DNA of 64,000 nucleotides, from assembly GCA_012103035.1 (NCBI GenBank), contig JAAVLL010000002.1, positions 248,001 to 312,000 of the forward strand, written 5' to 3'. This document shows positions 20,261 to 31,424 of the stretch, piece after piece. Below the pieces are notes generated by a model that was given only the letters and a program-made list of their open reading frames with translations, was not told the origin of the DNA and did no database searches. The stretch comes from Brucella oryzae (GTDB taxonomy: Bacteria; Pseudomonadota; Alphaproteobacteria; Rhizobiales; Rhizobiaceae). Each line of letters begins with the position of its first letter. Within the stretch, counting starts at the first letter, position 1. Made by a program: the position numbers and the translations under genes.

Positions 20261-20647
20261 TTACTTTTGAATTTGCGCAGCCGATTGCTTGATCGCTGTC
20301 GTGATCTGCTGACAGAACGGTTCCACGCTCTTGCCCGAAGTCTTGGCAAATTCTTCGACGTCGGTTTCCTGGCCCATTGACTGGACGACACCCTTCTTTC
20401 CTGCTTCACGCGTCTCATCAAGCCCAGCCTTGTCGGCAGGGGCCTGCATCAAGTTCATGATCGACTTTTGGCCGTCAATATCTTCCTGGGTGGCAAAGCC
20501 TTTGTCTTTACAATATTCGACAATGCCAAGTTGATTTGTTGCGGCCTTGTATAAGTCTTCAGGTGAAATTTTCTGCGTACCTTGGGCTATTGCGTTTCCG
20601 CTGGTAATAACCGTCAGCATCAAGGTGTATACGCCTACATTTTTCAT
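20261..20647 (-). CDS. Small secreted protein with cleavable signal peptide
   Basis: An intact protein of 128 residues. MKNVGVYTLMLTVITSGNAIA is a signal peptide with an AXA-type cleavage site (AIA-QG). The mature part is helical and acidic/basic mixed, with DLYKAATNQLGIVEYCKDKG and VEPFCQQITTAIKQSA, and two cysteines. I recall Brucella homologues carrying the automatic label 'pore-forming ESAT-6 family', which the sequence itself does not prove. The start at 20647 is chosen for the signal peptide. Periplasmic; function unknown. Confidence 0.75.
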   Translation of the reverse strand: MKNVGVYTLMLTVITSGNAIAQGTQKISPEDLYKAATNQLGIVEYCKDKGFATQEDIDGQKSIMNLMQAPADKAGLDETREAGKKGVVQSMGQETDVEEFAKTSGKSVEPFCQQITTAIKQSAAQIQK

Positions 20648-20778
20648 GATAAAACCTTTCAATAATCGGTTCGACCCCGAAGAAAGGCATAAAGATCATA
20701 AAGGCGGACGTGAAATAAACTGGAGGAAAGCGCTTTAACATTTTTGACCTATTCGCTCTTTCCATTTTGAGTTTGTAT

Positions 20779-21655
20779 CTAACCGAGCGTGTGCGGTTTG
20801 CTTTTACCAAGTTGTCGTTCACGGAAGACAGAAAATAATCCGGCGCTGACAACGATCACTGCACCCGTGATGATGTTCCATGTCAGTTGTTCGCGAAATA
20901 CCGTAACCGCGATAAATGCGCCTATAACGAGCTGGAGATAGGTGAGTGGCTGCACTTCTCCTGCCTCCAGAATTTTGTAAGCGCGGATGAGAAAGTAATG
21001 GCTTGCAATGCCGCAGGCACAAAGGGCAGCCATCCAGAACCAATCGGTCTGTGCGATCGGCATCAGATAGAAGCTGCCGACAAATGTCAGGGTTACGGCT
21101 CCTGTCACACCAGTGTAGAAAAAGCTGGTCATCGTATCGTCACTCTGGCTGACAGCGCGCGTGGCAACGGCGTAAACGGCAAACATAACCATCGCTGCCA
21201 CCGGAAGAAGCAGGCTTGTGTCGAACTTCGCAGTCACAGGGTTAATAATCAGCAAGACTCCGACCAGCCCGATGGCGATCGCCGTCCAGCGTCTCCAGCC
21301 AACCTTTTCACCAAGAAATGGCACGGAGAGCATCGTCACTAATAGCGGTGCGCCTTGAAAGATCGACGCCGTTGCCATGCCCGCGCGACTAAGAGCGAAT
21401 ATGAACGTCACGATTTCGGCGGCAAGCAGGACGCCGCGAAAAGTTGCAGGAATGGCCGTTTGGTTGCAGCGGCTTTAGCGATGCCCCGGAGCGAGCGGCG
21501 AGCAGCAAAACGAACGCGGCAAAGACCCAATAGCGGATCATCGTTATGAGTATCGGCGAATAATGTGTGCCAAGATACTTCGAAATACCATCCTGCGTTG
21601 CAAAAATGGTAACCGCGAGAAGTGTGAAGAGATAGCCTTGGCCTTTGCGTGTCAT
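20779..21655 (-). CDS. EamA/DMT-family transporter (frameshifted)
   Basis: About 290 residues with ten predicted helices in two EamA repeats. The N-terminus MTRKGQGYLFTLLAVTIFAT is followed by GISKYLGTHYSPILITMIRYW. After a frame change near 21460 it continues FRGVLLAAEIVTFIFALSRA, then GAPLLVTMLSVPFLGEKVGW in the first repeat and EAGEVQPLTYLQLVIGAFIA in the second. This is a typical 10-TM metabolite or drug exporter of unknown substrate in the inner membrane. Confidence 0.82.
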
Positions 21656-21984
21656 GGCGCACTCATATCGAGGCAGTTACGGGTGTGCCACTCATAAATT
21701 CTGAAATGCGCATATAGTATGAGCACTCCCGTATTTTTGCGATGAAACACGAGTGCGATGACTACGGGCCCCGTAACGATGTTCGAGATATGGTTATGCT
21801 CTCAGCCAAAACGAATGAAAGATGCTGCGATACTTGCGGCGCGTTTATCTTATCAGAAGCGTAATTCCTTGAATTCAATGAGTTTTATCTTTGATGGCTG
21901 GACATTTTCCAATTGAAACTCTGTGAGAGATTGACACCCCGACTTTCTCAGGTATTCTTTTATAAAAGCCTATATAACATAATT
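21656..21984. other. Intergenic region upstream of the dpp-like operon
   Basis: About 330 bases between divergent genes, AT-rich near 21840-21970. No gene is recognised. It should hold the promoters of the DMT exporter and of the peptide-type transporter operon. I see no clear operator. Confidence 0.4.
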
Positions 21985-23537
21985 GTGGAACAAATCAAAA
22001 AATGGGGTTCTGCCTTGCGGATCAAATTAGCATTCCTTCTGGCTTCTGCCATGATCTTCAGTCCCGGCGTTTCGCTGGCTCAGGACAAAGGCGGCGTCAT
22101 CAATGTCGCGACCATTGGCGAGCCCCCGACGCTCGATCCTATGGTATCCACCGCCGATCTCGTGGGTATCGTCACGCAGCATATCTTCGAAACGCTCTAC
22201 ACCTTCGATAAGGAATGGAAACCGACGCCACTGCTGGCCGAAAGCCTGCCTGAAATCAGCGCCGACGGAAAACCTATACGATCAAGCTGCGGTCCGGCAT
22301 CAAGTTCCATGATGGCAGCGACATGACGTCGGAAGATGTGGTTGCGTCGCTGGAGCGCTGGACGAAGCTGGCATCACGCGGGAAACAGGCCTCGGTCTTC
22401 ATCGAAAACATTGCGGCGACCGATCCGCAACGGTGACGATAACGCTCAAAGAGCCTTATGCGCCATTGACCTCTTTGCTTGCCTTCAACAATTCTGCCGC
22501 GATCATCATACCCTCGGAAAAGCTGGCTGAGCCGATGAACGAATTTATCGGTACCGGCCCTTATATGCTCAAGGAACGCAAGGCAGATCAGTATATTCAG
22601 CTCGTGCGTTTCGACGGTTACAAGTCGCGTGACGGCGAAAGTAACGGTTATGGCGGTGCGCGTCATCAATATCTCGATGAAATCCGCTTCGTTTCAGTTC
22701 CTGACGCCAACACCCGTGTCGAAGCGGCGGTTTCCGGACAGTATGACTATGTCGACTCCATTCCGGTTGAATCATTCGACAAGATCAAGTCATCAACGGC
22801 TTCCCAGCCATTGCTTCTGAAGCCCTTCGGCTATCCTGTCTTTGTGTTCAACACCGGAAGGCGTGGCCTCGAAACTGCCCGTACGCAAGGCCGCCACACA
22901 GGCATTGAGCATGGAAGACATGCTTGCAGCCGCGTTTGGCAGCACGGAATTCTACGCTTTGGACGGCGCTTTCTATCCGTCCAATTTCGTCTGGAATACG
23001 GAGGCTGGCGTCGAAGGCAATTACAACGTCGCCCAGCCGGAGGCCGCGGCGGAAGCATTGAAGGCTGCCGGCTACAATGGCGAGCCGCTACGTATCCTGA
23101 CCAGCCGCCAGTACGAGTTCCATTACAAGATGGCACAGGTGGCCGCCGAATATCTGAAGCTTGCCGGTTTCAATGTGGACTTGCAGGTGGTCGATTGGGC
23201 GACGCTGACGCAGCGCCGCGCCGATCCAAAACTCTGGGATATCTACATAACGCATAGCCCCTTCCTGCCCGAGCCTGCTTTGATTGGCTCTTTGTCGACC
23301 AGTTCGCCGGGTTGGTGGGACACGCCAGCGCGTAAAACCGTAGTTGATGCATTCACGTCTGAATCCAATCCGGAAAAGCGCATTGCGCTGTGGGCAGACG
23401 TTCAGAAGACCATCTATGACGAACTGCCCCTGATCAAGATCGGCGACTTCAATGCTGTCGCGGCAATGTCCACCAAGCTGGAGGGCGTTGAGCCAGCGCC
23501 GTGGCCTTATTTCTGGAATGCTTCGCTGAAGAAATAA
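21985..23537 (+). CDS. Dipeptide/oligopeptide-type ABC substrate-binding protein (frameshifted)
   Basis: A periplasmic binding protein of about 517 residues in the SBP_bac_5 family. The signal peptide is [20 protein letters not shown]. The start is uncertain: GTG 21985 or TTG 22015. The mature N-terminus carries [20 protein letters not shown], the usual ligand-domain opening, and later FNTGRRG near the ligand cleft. Frames change near 22278, 22430 and 22862. It is the first gene of a transporter cassette followed by two permeases; the ATPases come later at 29330. The ligand is not deducible, but the enzymes downstream suggest an acylated amino compound. Confidence 0.82.
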
Positions 23538-23606
23538 CTCCGCAATGCGAATGCCGTCCGTGCGGGCGGCATTCGCTGAATGGTTCAATCTGGAGAAGCC
23601 GATCGC

Positions 23607-24547
23607 ATGGTGCGCTATATCCTTCAGCGGTTTGTTGGCATGGCTGTCGTCATGTTTCTGGTCGTGACGATCGTATTCGTGATCGTCCGGGTGACGCCCG
23701 GAGATCCTGCTGCTGTCATGCTTGGACCTGACGCATCGGCGCAGGACATTGCCGATCTGCGCGCCCGGCTCGGTCTCGATCAGTCGCTGATTATTCAATA
23801 CTTTTACTATATCGGCCAGCTACTGAAAGGCGATCTCGGCCAGTCTATTTTTCTAAACATGCCGGTCGGCGCAGCGTTGCTCGACCGGGCTGAACCGACA
23901 TTCTTTCTGACGGTTCTTTCTCTTCTTATCGCCTGCGTTATCGCGCTGCCGGTTGGCATTTATGCAGCCTACCGGCGCGGTTCCTTTGTCGATCAGGCTG
24001 CAACGACGGTTGCCATGCTTGCAGCCAGCATACCGAGCTTCTGGCTCGGCCTCATCCTCATGCAGTTTTTCGCGGTCCGGTTGAACCTGTTTCCGGTGTC
24101 AGGCTATGGCGGTCCGGGTTCTAGCTTCATCGATCGAATGTATCATCTGATCCTGCCAGCCATCGCGCTGGGGCTGGTTTCCTCTGCTCTGATCCTGCGT
24201 TTTACCCGTGCCTCGATGCTCGATGTTCTTGGTGACGATTACATCCGCACGGCACGGGCAAAAGGATTGATCGAGCGCCGCGTGATCATGAAGCATGCAT
24301 TGAAGAATGCGCTGATCCCCATCCTGACTGTTATCGGTCTCACGGCAGCCGTCCTGATCTCCGAGCTGTGGTGACGGAAACGGTGTTCGGCCTCCCAGGG
24401 GTTGGCAATCTTGTCGTGTCTGCGGTCCTGCGACGGGATTATCCGGTAATTCAGGGCGCGTTGCTCGTCATCGCGGGGCTCTATGTCCTGATCAATTTCA
24501 TCATCGATATGCTTTATCTGTTCGTAGATCCGAGGGTTCGCTACTGA
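23607..24547 (+). CDS. DppB-type ABC permease (frameshifted)
   Basis: About 313 residues. MVRYILQRFVGMAVVMFLVV is the conserved first helix of DppB/OppB. VRVTPGDPAAVMLGPDAS and RARLGLDQSLIIQY are family motifs, and DDYIRTARAKGLIERRVIMK is the EAA loop that contacts the ATPase. A single G is missing near 24365 (ISGAVVTETVFGLPG restored), and the gene ends VDPRVRY at 24547. The start at 23607 is favoured over 23580. It overlaps the next start by one base. Confidence 0.88.
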
Positions 24548-25419
24548 TGGCCGATCTTGTTACGACCACGCAAAAGCCCCTTCGGAAAGCGCTTTGTTCA
24601 TCCGCCGGCTGTTCAAACGCAAGACAGTGGCGGCTGGCATTATCGTGCTTGCGGTCTTTGCTATCCTCGCGCTGCTGGCGCCCTGGATCGTGCCTTATTC
24701 GCCCTCGAAGCTATCCATCGTCAACCGCCTCAAGCCGCCTAGCGAGATGTTCTGGTTTGGCACGGATGAGTTCGGACGTGATGTGTTTTCGCGCACGATC
24801 TATGCCGGGAGGCTATCGCTCATGGTGGGAGCGGCGGTTGTCGTCCTGTCTGCGGTGATAGGGGTGACGCTCGGATTGCTTGCAGGCTTCTTTCAGCGTC
24901 TGGACACGCCCATCGCTCGCCTGATCGACGCGATGATGGCGTTCCCGATATTCTTCTGGCCATTGCGCTGGTTGCCGCACTCGGCCCATCGCTGGCGACG
25001 GTCATTGTTGCGCTATCTGTGGTCTATTCGCCCAGGCTGGCGCGCATCGTGCGCGCCTCGACATTGGTGATCCGCGAATTGCCTTATGTCGAAGCGGCCC
25101 AATCGCTTGGAATTTCGACATTTCACGTCATGACGCGGCACGTGCTGAGAAATCTGATTTCGCCCATTATCGTGCAGTGCACTTTCTTATTTGCGAGCGC
25201 AATGCTCGCCGAAGCAGGGCTTTCCTTTCTCGGTCTTGGTGTCAGCCCTGAGATTCCAACCTGGGGAACCATGATTGCCGCGGGACGGCAATATATCGGT
25301 CAGGCCGACTGGATGACCTATTTCCCCGGCTTCGCCATCATTCTTTCCGTTCTCTCGCTCCAGATGGTGGGGATGGATTACGCGACATGCTCGATCCAAG
25401 ACTGCGAAGGGATTTGTAA
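24547..25419 (+). CDS. DppC-type ABC permease (frameshifted)
   Basis: About 291 residues. After MADLVTTTQKP one C is missing near 24583, then LFIRRLFKRKTVAAGIIVL is the first helix. FGTDEFGRDVFSRTIYAGR is the strongly conserved DppC loop. A C is lost near 24947 (FPDILLAIALVAAL restored). YVEAAQSLGISTFHVMTRHV is the EAA loop. A G is lost near 25372; the true end is then DMLDPRLRRDL at 25419, just ahead of the amidohydrolase start. It forms the translocation pore with the DppB-type partner. Confidence 0.86.
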
Positions 25420-25420
25420 T

Positions 25421-26628
25421 ATGATTTCCGGTGAACAGGCGAAGCCGCTTCTCATCACCAATGTCAAACCGGTAGCTTTCGGTGCAGAACATTCCGATGC
25501 GCCGACCGATATTCTGGTCGGGAAAGACGGCAATATCAGCGCCATCGGCAAGTCGTTGAGCGCACCCGCCGAGGTGGAGCGTGTCGATGGCAAGGGAGCC
25601 TGGATTTCACCCGGTTGGGTGGACCTGCATGTCCATATCTGGCATGGCGGTACGGATATTTCGATACGCCCTTCGGAGTGCGGTGCTGAGCGAGGGGTGA
25701 CGACGCTCGTCGATGCCGGTTCGGCGGGAGAAGCCAATTTTCACGGTTTCCGGGAATATATCATCGAACCAGCGAAGGAACGGATCAAAGCCTTCCTCAA
25801 TCTCGGTTCCATTGGCCTTGTCGCCTGCAACCGGGTTCCGGAACTACGGGACATCAAGGATATCGATCTTGACCGCATTCTCGAATGCTATGCAGCCAAT
25901 AGCGATCATATTGTCGGGATTAAGGTCCGGGCCAGCCACGTCATAACCGGGTCATGGGGCGTTACGCCGGTCAAACTTGGCAAGAAGATCGCCAAAATAC
26001 TCAAAGTGCCTATGATGGTACATGTGGGCGAACCGCCGGCCCTTTATGATGAAGTTCTGGAGATCCTTGGCCCTGGCGATGTGGTCACGCATTGCTTCAA
26101 CGGCAAATCCGGCTCCAGCATCATGGAAGACGAAGACCTGTTCAACCTCGCGGAACGCTGCGCAGGTGAGGGTATCCGGCTGGACATCGGCCATGGCGGA
26201 GCATCCTTCTCTTTAAGGTCGCTGAAGCGGCAATTGAACGTGGCCTCCTTCCCTTTTCAATCTCGACGGACTTGCATGGCCATTCAATGAACTTCCCTGT
26301 CTGGGATATGGCGACAACCATGTCCAAGCTGCTGTCGGTCAACATGCCCTTTGAAAATGTCATCGAAGCGGTCACGCATAATCCGGCGTCAGTCATCAAG
26401 CTTTCGATGGATAATCGGCTCTCCGTTGGGCAGCGTGCCGATTTCACGATTTTTGATCTGATCGATGCCGACCTGGAAGCGACGGATTCCAACGGTGACG
26501 TGTCTCGTCTGAACAAGCTTTTCGAACCCCGCTACGCAGTCATCGGCGCCGAAGCCATTACGGCCAGCCGCTATATACCGCGTGCGCGCAAACTCGTTCG
26601 CCATAGCCATGGCTATTCGTGGCGCTGA
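25421..26628 (+). CDS. Amidohydrolase/deacetylase of the COG3964 (EF_0837/AHA_3915) family (frameshifted)
   Basis: A metal-dependent hydrolase of about 403 residues starting MISGEQAKPLLITNVKPVAF. The metal motif HVHIW (WVDLHVHIWHGGTD) lies after residue 65. Further ligands are in IVGIKVRAS (the usual lysine position), PMMVHVGEPP, GDVVTHCFNGK and RLDIGHGG. The frame breaks near 26215; the rest reads STDLHGHSMNFPVWDMATTM and THNPASVIKL. The family is dihydroorotase-like and is repeatedly found beside SelA-like PLP enzymes. It probably removes an acyl group or opens an amide of the imported substrate. The substrate is unknown. Confidence 0.83.
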
Positions 26629-26673
26629 AGCTGTCGGCGCAGCATTGAATTTGCGGGAACGCCCCGTGACGAA

Positions 26674-27182
26674 ATGATGAGGAAAATTCGTGTCTCTTTC
26701 TCCCCAAACGACCGAAGTACGACATTCCCTTATGAGCGCCTGGCTTTGCTTGGCATAACTTTGCCGCCGCCGCCGCCGCCCATCGCGAATTTTGTTACGC
26801 ATGTTCGGGAAGGCAATATCCTCTATCTTTCCGGACAGGGCCCTCGGGAAGAGAGCGGACATTTGCGTGCGGGAAAAGTCGGTGGTGATATCGGCGTGGA
26901 TCAAGCCTATCAGGATGCCCGGCTGACGGGTATCAATCTGCTGGCCGTCATGCATGAGGCGCTTGGCGACCTTCCCGTGTGAAGCGTGTCGTGAAGCTGT
27001 TGGGTATGGTCAATGCCGTGCCGGACTTCGAACTGCACCCCAACGTCATCAATGGCTGCTCCGATCTTTTCATCGAAGTATTTGGTGCTGCCGGACAACA
27101 TGCGCGTTCAGCCGTCGGCTTCGGTTCCTTGCCGGGCAATATCACGGTTGAAATCGAAGCGATCGTCGCTCTGAACGACTAG
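26674..27182 (+). CDS. RidA/YjgF-family protein (frameshifted)
   Basis: About 160 residues with the core RidA features: ITLPPPPPPIANFVTHVREG, the strand LYLSGQGP, NLLAVMHEALGDL, and the C-terminal segment NVINGCSDLFIEVFG, then HARSAVGFGSLPGNITVEIE, whose arginine (ARSAVG) normally binds the carboxylate of imino acids. A base is lost near 26980 (DLSRVKRVVKL restored). The beginning is uncertain: ATG 26674 as read, or GTG 26690 with one missing T near 26736; GTG 26690 has a purine-rich GAGGAAAA upstream. RidA hydrolyses reactive enamine/imine intermediates made by PLP enzymes, consistent with the SelA-like neighbour. Confidence 0.82.
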
Positions 27183-27189
27183 GGCAGCG

Positions 27190-28014
27190 TCAATGATTGC
27201 GCCAACCCATCAGCTTTTCGATCTTTGCTGCCGAAGCGCGCACCTGGCTGGTATAGCGGCCTTCGTCGGAAAGCACTTTCTGCTCTGGGAGCACGATGGA
27301 GATCGTTGCAACACATTGTCCATCGCTGTCACAGATCGGAGAAGCAATACAGGCAACCGCATAGTCGGATTCGGCAATCTGGATCGAGAGCCGCTCACCA
27401 GGCTTTCGCCGCAGCCTCCGAGAGGCTTGTGGCGTCGATTTCGGCCCGACCGGTTGGGGACGTCCGGGCGCAGCGCTTGAAAAGCTCTACCCGTTCACTT
27501 TCAGCCAAATGACCGACCAGAAGGCGGCCGGATGCAGTCCAGTTCAAGGGCACTCTTGTGCCAACACGCGAGGCAACCTGGAACGGGCTCGGTCCATCGG
27601 CCATGGCCAGAACGAGCATATGATCTCCGTCCCGGCCACACAGCTGCACCGCTTCGTTCGCTTCGCGGCAAAGATCATGCATTTCGTGCGTGGCGACGCT
27701 CATGAAATCAAGCGAACGCGCATAAGCAAGGCCGTAGTGATAGAGCCGGGCGCCGAGCCAGATTGCGCCATCCACGTTGCGGGCGAGCATGTTCTTTTCA
27801 ACCAGATCGTCGATCGTCACATAAACGGTCGACAAAGGCGCCTTGATTGCTTTCGCAATCGCATAGGACCAGCCGGAGCGCCGGTTTCATAAAGATAATC
27901 AATCACTTGCAACGCACGGTCTATGCCGCTCACACGCGAGCGGCGTGTCGACTTGGCTTTGGTGTCGTCCGCAGGGGACGTTTCAGCGGGGACGGTGGAT
28001 GATGATGCGCTCAC
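27190..28014 (-). CDS. IclR-family transcriptional regulator (frameshifted)
   Basis: About 275 residues on the minus strand. The N-terminal winged helix opens with SRVSGIDRALQVIDYLYETG, then a frame change near 27860 leads to TVYVTIDDLVEKNMLARN. The ligand-binding domain shows HEMHDLCREANEAVQLCGRD and LNWTASGRLLVGHL, both typical of IclR. A second change near 27400 leads to a C-terminus ending KIEKLMGW. The start (GTG 28014) is uncertain. It is convergent with ridA and divergent from the SelA-like gene, so it likely controls this cassette. Confidence 0.82.
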
Positions 28015-28105
28015 GCAAGTGCTCCATGTTAAATTCTAGAAGTTATTACATTATTATGGCATATCCGTCTATGCCTGAGACAGTGAAAGAAATGGGAGAA
28101 TTGAC

Positions 28106-29297
28106 ATGACCGATGATATCCGCACCAGGATCGGGCTTCGACCGGTCATCAATGTTTCCGGACGATGACATCGCTTGGCGCGTCCATCGTCGTGCCGGAG
28201 GCAATAGAGGCGATGGCGGCCATCCTGCCGCAATTCGTCGAGATCAATGATCTGCAGCGCAAGGCGAGTGAAGTGATCGCACGATTAACGGGCGGCGAAG
28301 CCGGGTTCGTTACCGCGTCCTGCTCGTCGGGCATTACGCTTGCTGTTGCCGGAGCTATGACAGGCAACAACCTTCTCGCAATTGAGAAATTGCCGGATGT
28401 CACGCCAGAAAAGAATGAAGTTCTGGTGCAGACCGGTCATGTGGTCAGCTACGGCGCTCCAGTCGATCAGGCAATCCGGCTTGCGGGAGGTAAGGTCGTT
28501 CTGATCGGACAGGCAACATCGACGCATCGCTATCACATGGAAAATGCGATTACCGAAAAGACGGCTGCGGCGGTTTATGTCGTATCGCACCACGTCGTCG
28601 ACTATGGCCTTTTGCATCTCAGTGAGTTTGTCGAGATCGCGCATGCCAAGGGCGTGCCAGTGATCGTGGATGCCGCATCTGAATACGACTTGAAGCTGTT
28701 TCTGGAAAAGGGCGCAGACGTCGCAATCTATTCGGGACACAAGTTTCTGGGTGGTCCGACCTCCGGCATTGTTGCAGGTAAGAAGAGCTGTCCGCAATGC
28801 GTTCCTGCAAAATCTCGGCATCGGGCGCGGCATGAAAGTTGGTAAAGAGAGTATTTATGGCGTTATGGCGGCGCTGGAAGCGTGGGAAAAACGCGACCAT
28901 GCCGGAATTCGCGAAAGGGAGACCGGATATCTGGAATTGTGGAAGAAGACGCTGGATGGACGTCCCGGTATCACCGCTCTGATCGAACCAGATCCGACGA
29001 ACAATCCGCTCGACCGTCTGCGAGTGATTGTATCGGCTGCTGACGCCCACATCACGGCCTGGGATTTGGTTACCGCGCTTGCGCGGGAACCCGCCGGTCA
29101 TCGCCCGTGATCATGAGGTAGAGCACAACTATTTCTATATCGATCCCTGCAATCTTCATCCAGGGCAGGAGACGGTCGTTGCTCAACGTCTTGGGGAGGA
29201 ACTCGACAAAGCCCGGGCATCGAACGAGATTATCGCCACTCCCTTTGAGGATCGAAGCAGGCATCGCTTCGACAGCTTGTTGCGTTGGCCGGATTGA
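28106..29297 (+). CDS. SelA-like PLP-dependent enzyme (EF_0838/AHA_3914 type) (frameshifted)
   Basis: About 397 residues. ATG 28106 opens [19 protein letters not shown]; a C is lost near 28164 and the frame continues [40 protein letters not shown] is the phosphate-binding region, [11 protein letters not shown] carries the cofactor-nitrogen aspartate, and [18 protein letters not shown] carries the Schiff-base lysine. Further indels lie near 28788 and 29085. The family resembles SelA but includes D-glucosaminate-6-phosphate ammonia-lyase (DgaE). No selB/selC genes accompany it, so an eliminase or ammonia-lyase role on the product of the upstream amidohydrolase is more likely than tRNA modification. 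Confidence 0.83.
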
Positions 29298-29329
29298 TTG
29301 GCGGAGCCTGAGTAAAGCGGAGGAACATC

Positions 29330-31161
29330 ATGACGTCTGAGAAAATTGCGACGGTTGGAAAACACGAACCTGTTCTATCCGTTCAAGGGCTGAGCACCTC
29401 TTTTCTGGTCGATGGTGCCTGGAAACCGGTTGTGGATGACGTTTCCTTCGATGTCCATCCCGGAGAAACCGTCGCAATCGTCGGGAATCCGGCTCAGGCA
29501 AGAGTGTCACCTCACTGTCGATCATGCGTCTCTTGCAGAAGGATACGAGCCGCATCGAAGGCAGTATCAGGTTGGGAGATAGGGAGCTTCTGACGCTTCC
29601 AGAAGAGAAAATGCGCCGGATACGCGGCAACGAAATCGCTATGATTTTTCAGGAGCCGATGACGAGCCTCAATCCGCTCTTCACAATCGGGGACCAGATT
29701 TCGGAAGCATTGCTCTGCCATTCGCAAATGTCAAAGGCAGATGCGCGTGCTGAAACGATCCGCTTGCTTGAAAAGGTCCGCATCCCGTCCGCAGTATCCC
29801 GCTTCGATGAATATCCGCATCGCTTTTCAGGCGGTATGCGCCAGCGTGTCATGATCGCGATGGCTCTGGCATCCAGACCCAAACTGCTGATCGCCGACGA
29901 ACCGACGACGGCTTTGGATGTAACCATTCAGGGCCAGATACTCGATCTTATCAAGACGTTGCAGGAAGAGGAGGACACGTCCGTTCTTTTCATCACGCAT
30001 GACATGGGCGTGGTGGCCGAAATATCGGATCGTACAGTTGTCATGTTTCGTGGAAAGCAGGTTGAGACAGGGCAGACAGTCGATATCTTCCGGCAGAGCG
30101 AACACCCTTACACGCGTGCACTTTTGTCGGCAGTTCCTGTACTGGGTTCAATGCAGGGCTATCAACGTCCTCTGCGGTTTCCGATAGTAGACAATGCGAC
30201 CGGCCTTTCGGAAAAGCCGGTCGAGGTGGCGGATACGGTCGACAAGGTCGATGTGCCTGTGTTGGAAGTGAAAGGCCTTACCAAGCGTTTCGAGATTTAC
30301 TCAGGTTTCATGTCTCGCTTAAGCGGGCGTGTTCATGCCGTGGAAAAGGTGTCCTTCGATCTCCGCAAGGGCGAAACCCTTTCTGGTTGGCGAGAGCGGG
30401 TGCGGGAAATCGACGACGGGGCGCGCCATCATGCGACTGACTGAGCCGGATTCCGGTGAGGTTCTGGTTGAAGGCCAAAATATTCTGGCCCTTGACAAGC
30501 AGGCCATGCGTGAGATGCGGCGAACGGTTCAGATGATCTTTCAGGATCCTTATGCATCGTTGAACCCGCGCATGACGGTGGGAGCTGCTATTGCGGAACC
30601 ATATATTGAACACCGACTGGGGAGCGCACGGGACGCGAAGGACGTTGTTGCTGGTATGCTGGAAAAGGTTGGTCTGACGCCGGATATGGCAAAGCGCTAT
30701 CCGCATGAATTCTCTGGTGGACAAAGGCAGCGTATCTGTATCGCCCGTGCGCTTGCCCTGAAGCCCAAAGTTATCGTTGCTGATGAAAGTGTGTCCGCAC
30801 TGGATGTCTCGATCAAGGCGCAGGTCATCAATCTCATGCTTGATCTTCAGCAGAGCCTCGATCTGGCGTTCGTGTTCATCTCGCACGATATGGCCGTAGT
30901 CGAGCGTGTAAGCCATCGTGTGGCGGTGATGTATCTGGGCGAGATTGTAGAAATCGGACCGAGGTCGTCGGTGTTTGAGAATCCCCAACACGATTATACA
31001 CGCAAGTTGATGGCGGCTGTTCCGGTTCCTGACCCAGACCGGCGCAGGGCCAGGCTTTCAAGCGAAACGGGGAACTCAAGAGCCCAATTCGTTCGGCGGA
31101 TTATGTTGTGCCTTTACGCGAATATCGCGAAGTATCGCCCCAGCACTTCGTGGCGTTGTAG
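29330..31161 (+). CDS. Double-domain peptide-type ABC ATPase (DppD-DppF fusion) (frameshifted)
   Basis: About 611 residues with two complete nucleotide-binding domains. Domain 1: Walker A GESGSGKS (restored by one G near 29492), signature [15 protein letters not shown], Walker [13 protein letters not shown]. Domain 2: Walker [10 protein letters not shown] (indel near 30385), signature [15 protein letters not shown], Walker [13 protein letters not shown]. Each domain ends with the OppD/F-type [12 protein letters not shown] or [12 protein letters not shown] segment. A G is lost near 31070; the true tail ends SPQHFVAL at 31161. It powers the DppB/C-type permeases at 23607-25419, although it is separated from them by the catabolic genes. 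Confidence 0.88.
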
Positions 31162-31424
31162 ACATGCAGTTCGTCATGATGCACCCAGACGATCAAGCGC
31201 GGTGCGCAGCGGAGCTTCGGAAATGTGGATCAATCCGGTATGGGGGTCGCCCTATCCGAAATAGCGAAAATCGCGCCGGAGACGGGCAATGAGCATATGA
31301 TTATTATCAGTATGACAGTGCTGCTGGGGTATCCGAAGAAAGTACCCCCAATCTTTACACCGTCATCACATGAAAGAGGTCGGCACATGTGGGCCGACCT
31401 TTCTGTCATTCAAACTGCTTTCGA
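31162..31424. other. Gap with possible terminator hairpins
   Basis: An ATG at 31164 opens 42 codons ([14 protein letters not shown]...) with no recognisable family. A hairpin near 31323-31347 (GGGGTA/TACCCC) could end the ABC operon. AGGTCGGC/GCCGACCT (31377-31402) is a probable bidirectional terminator facing terC. Confidence 0.4.

Noticed and set aside
26755..26785. CCG trinucleotide tract as a microsatellite
   Set aside because: It encodes the proline stretch usual at the N-terminus of this RidA subgroup (LPPPPPP).
28106..29297. Selenocysteine synthase (selA)
   Set aside because: The PLP enzyme is SelA-like, but no selB, selC or selD is present and the catabolic neighbours point to the EF_0838/DgaE type.
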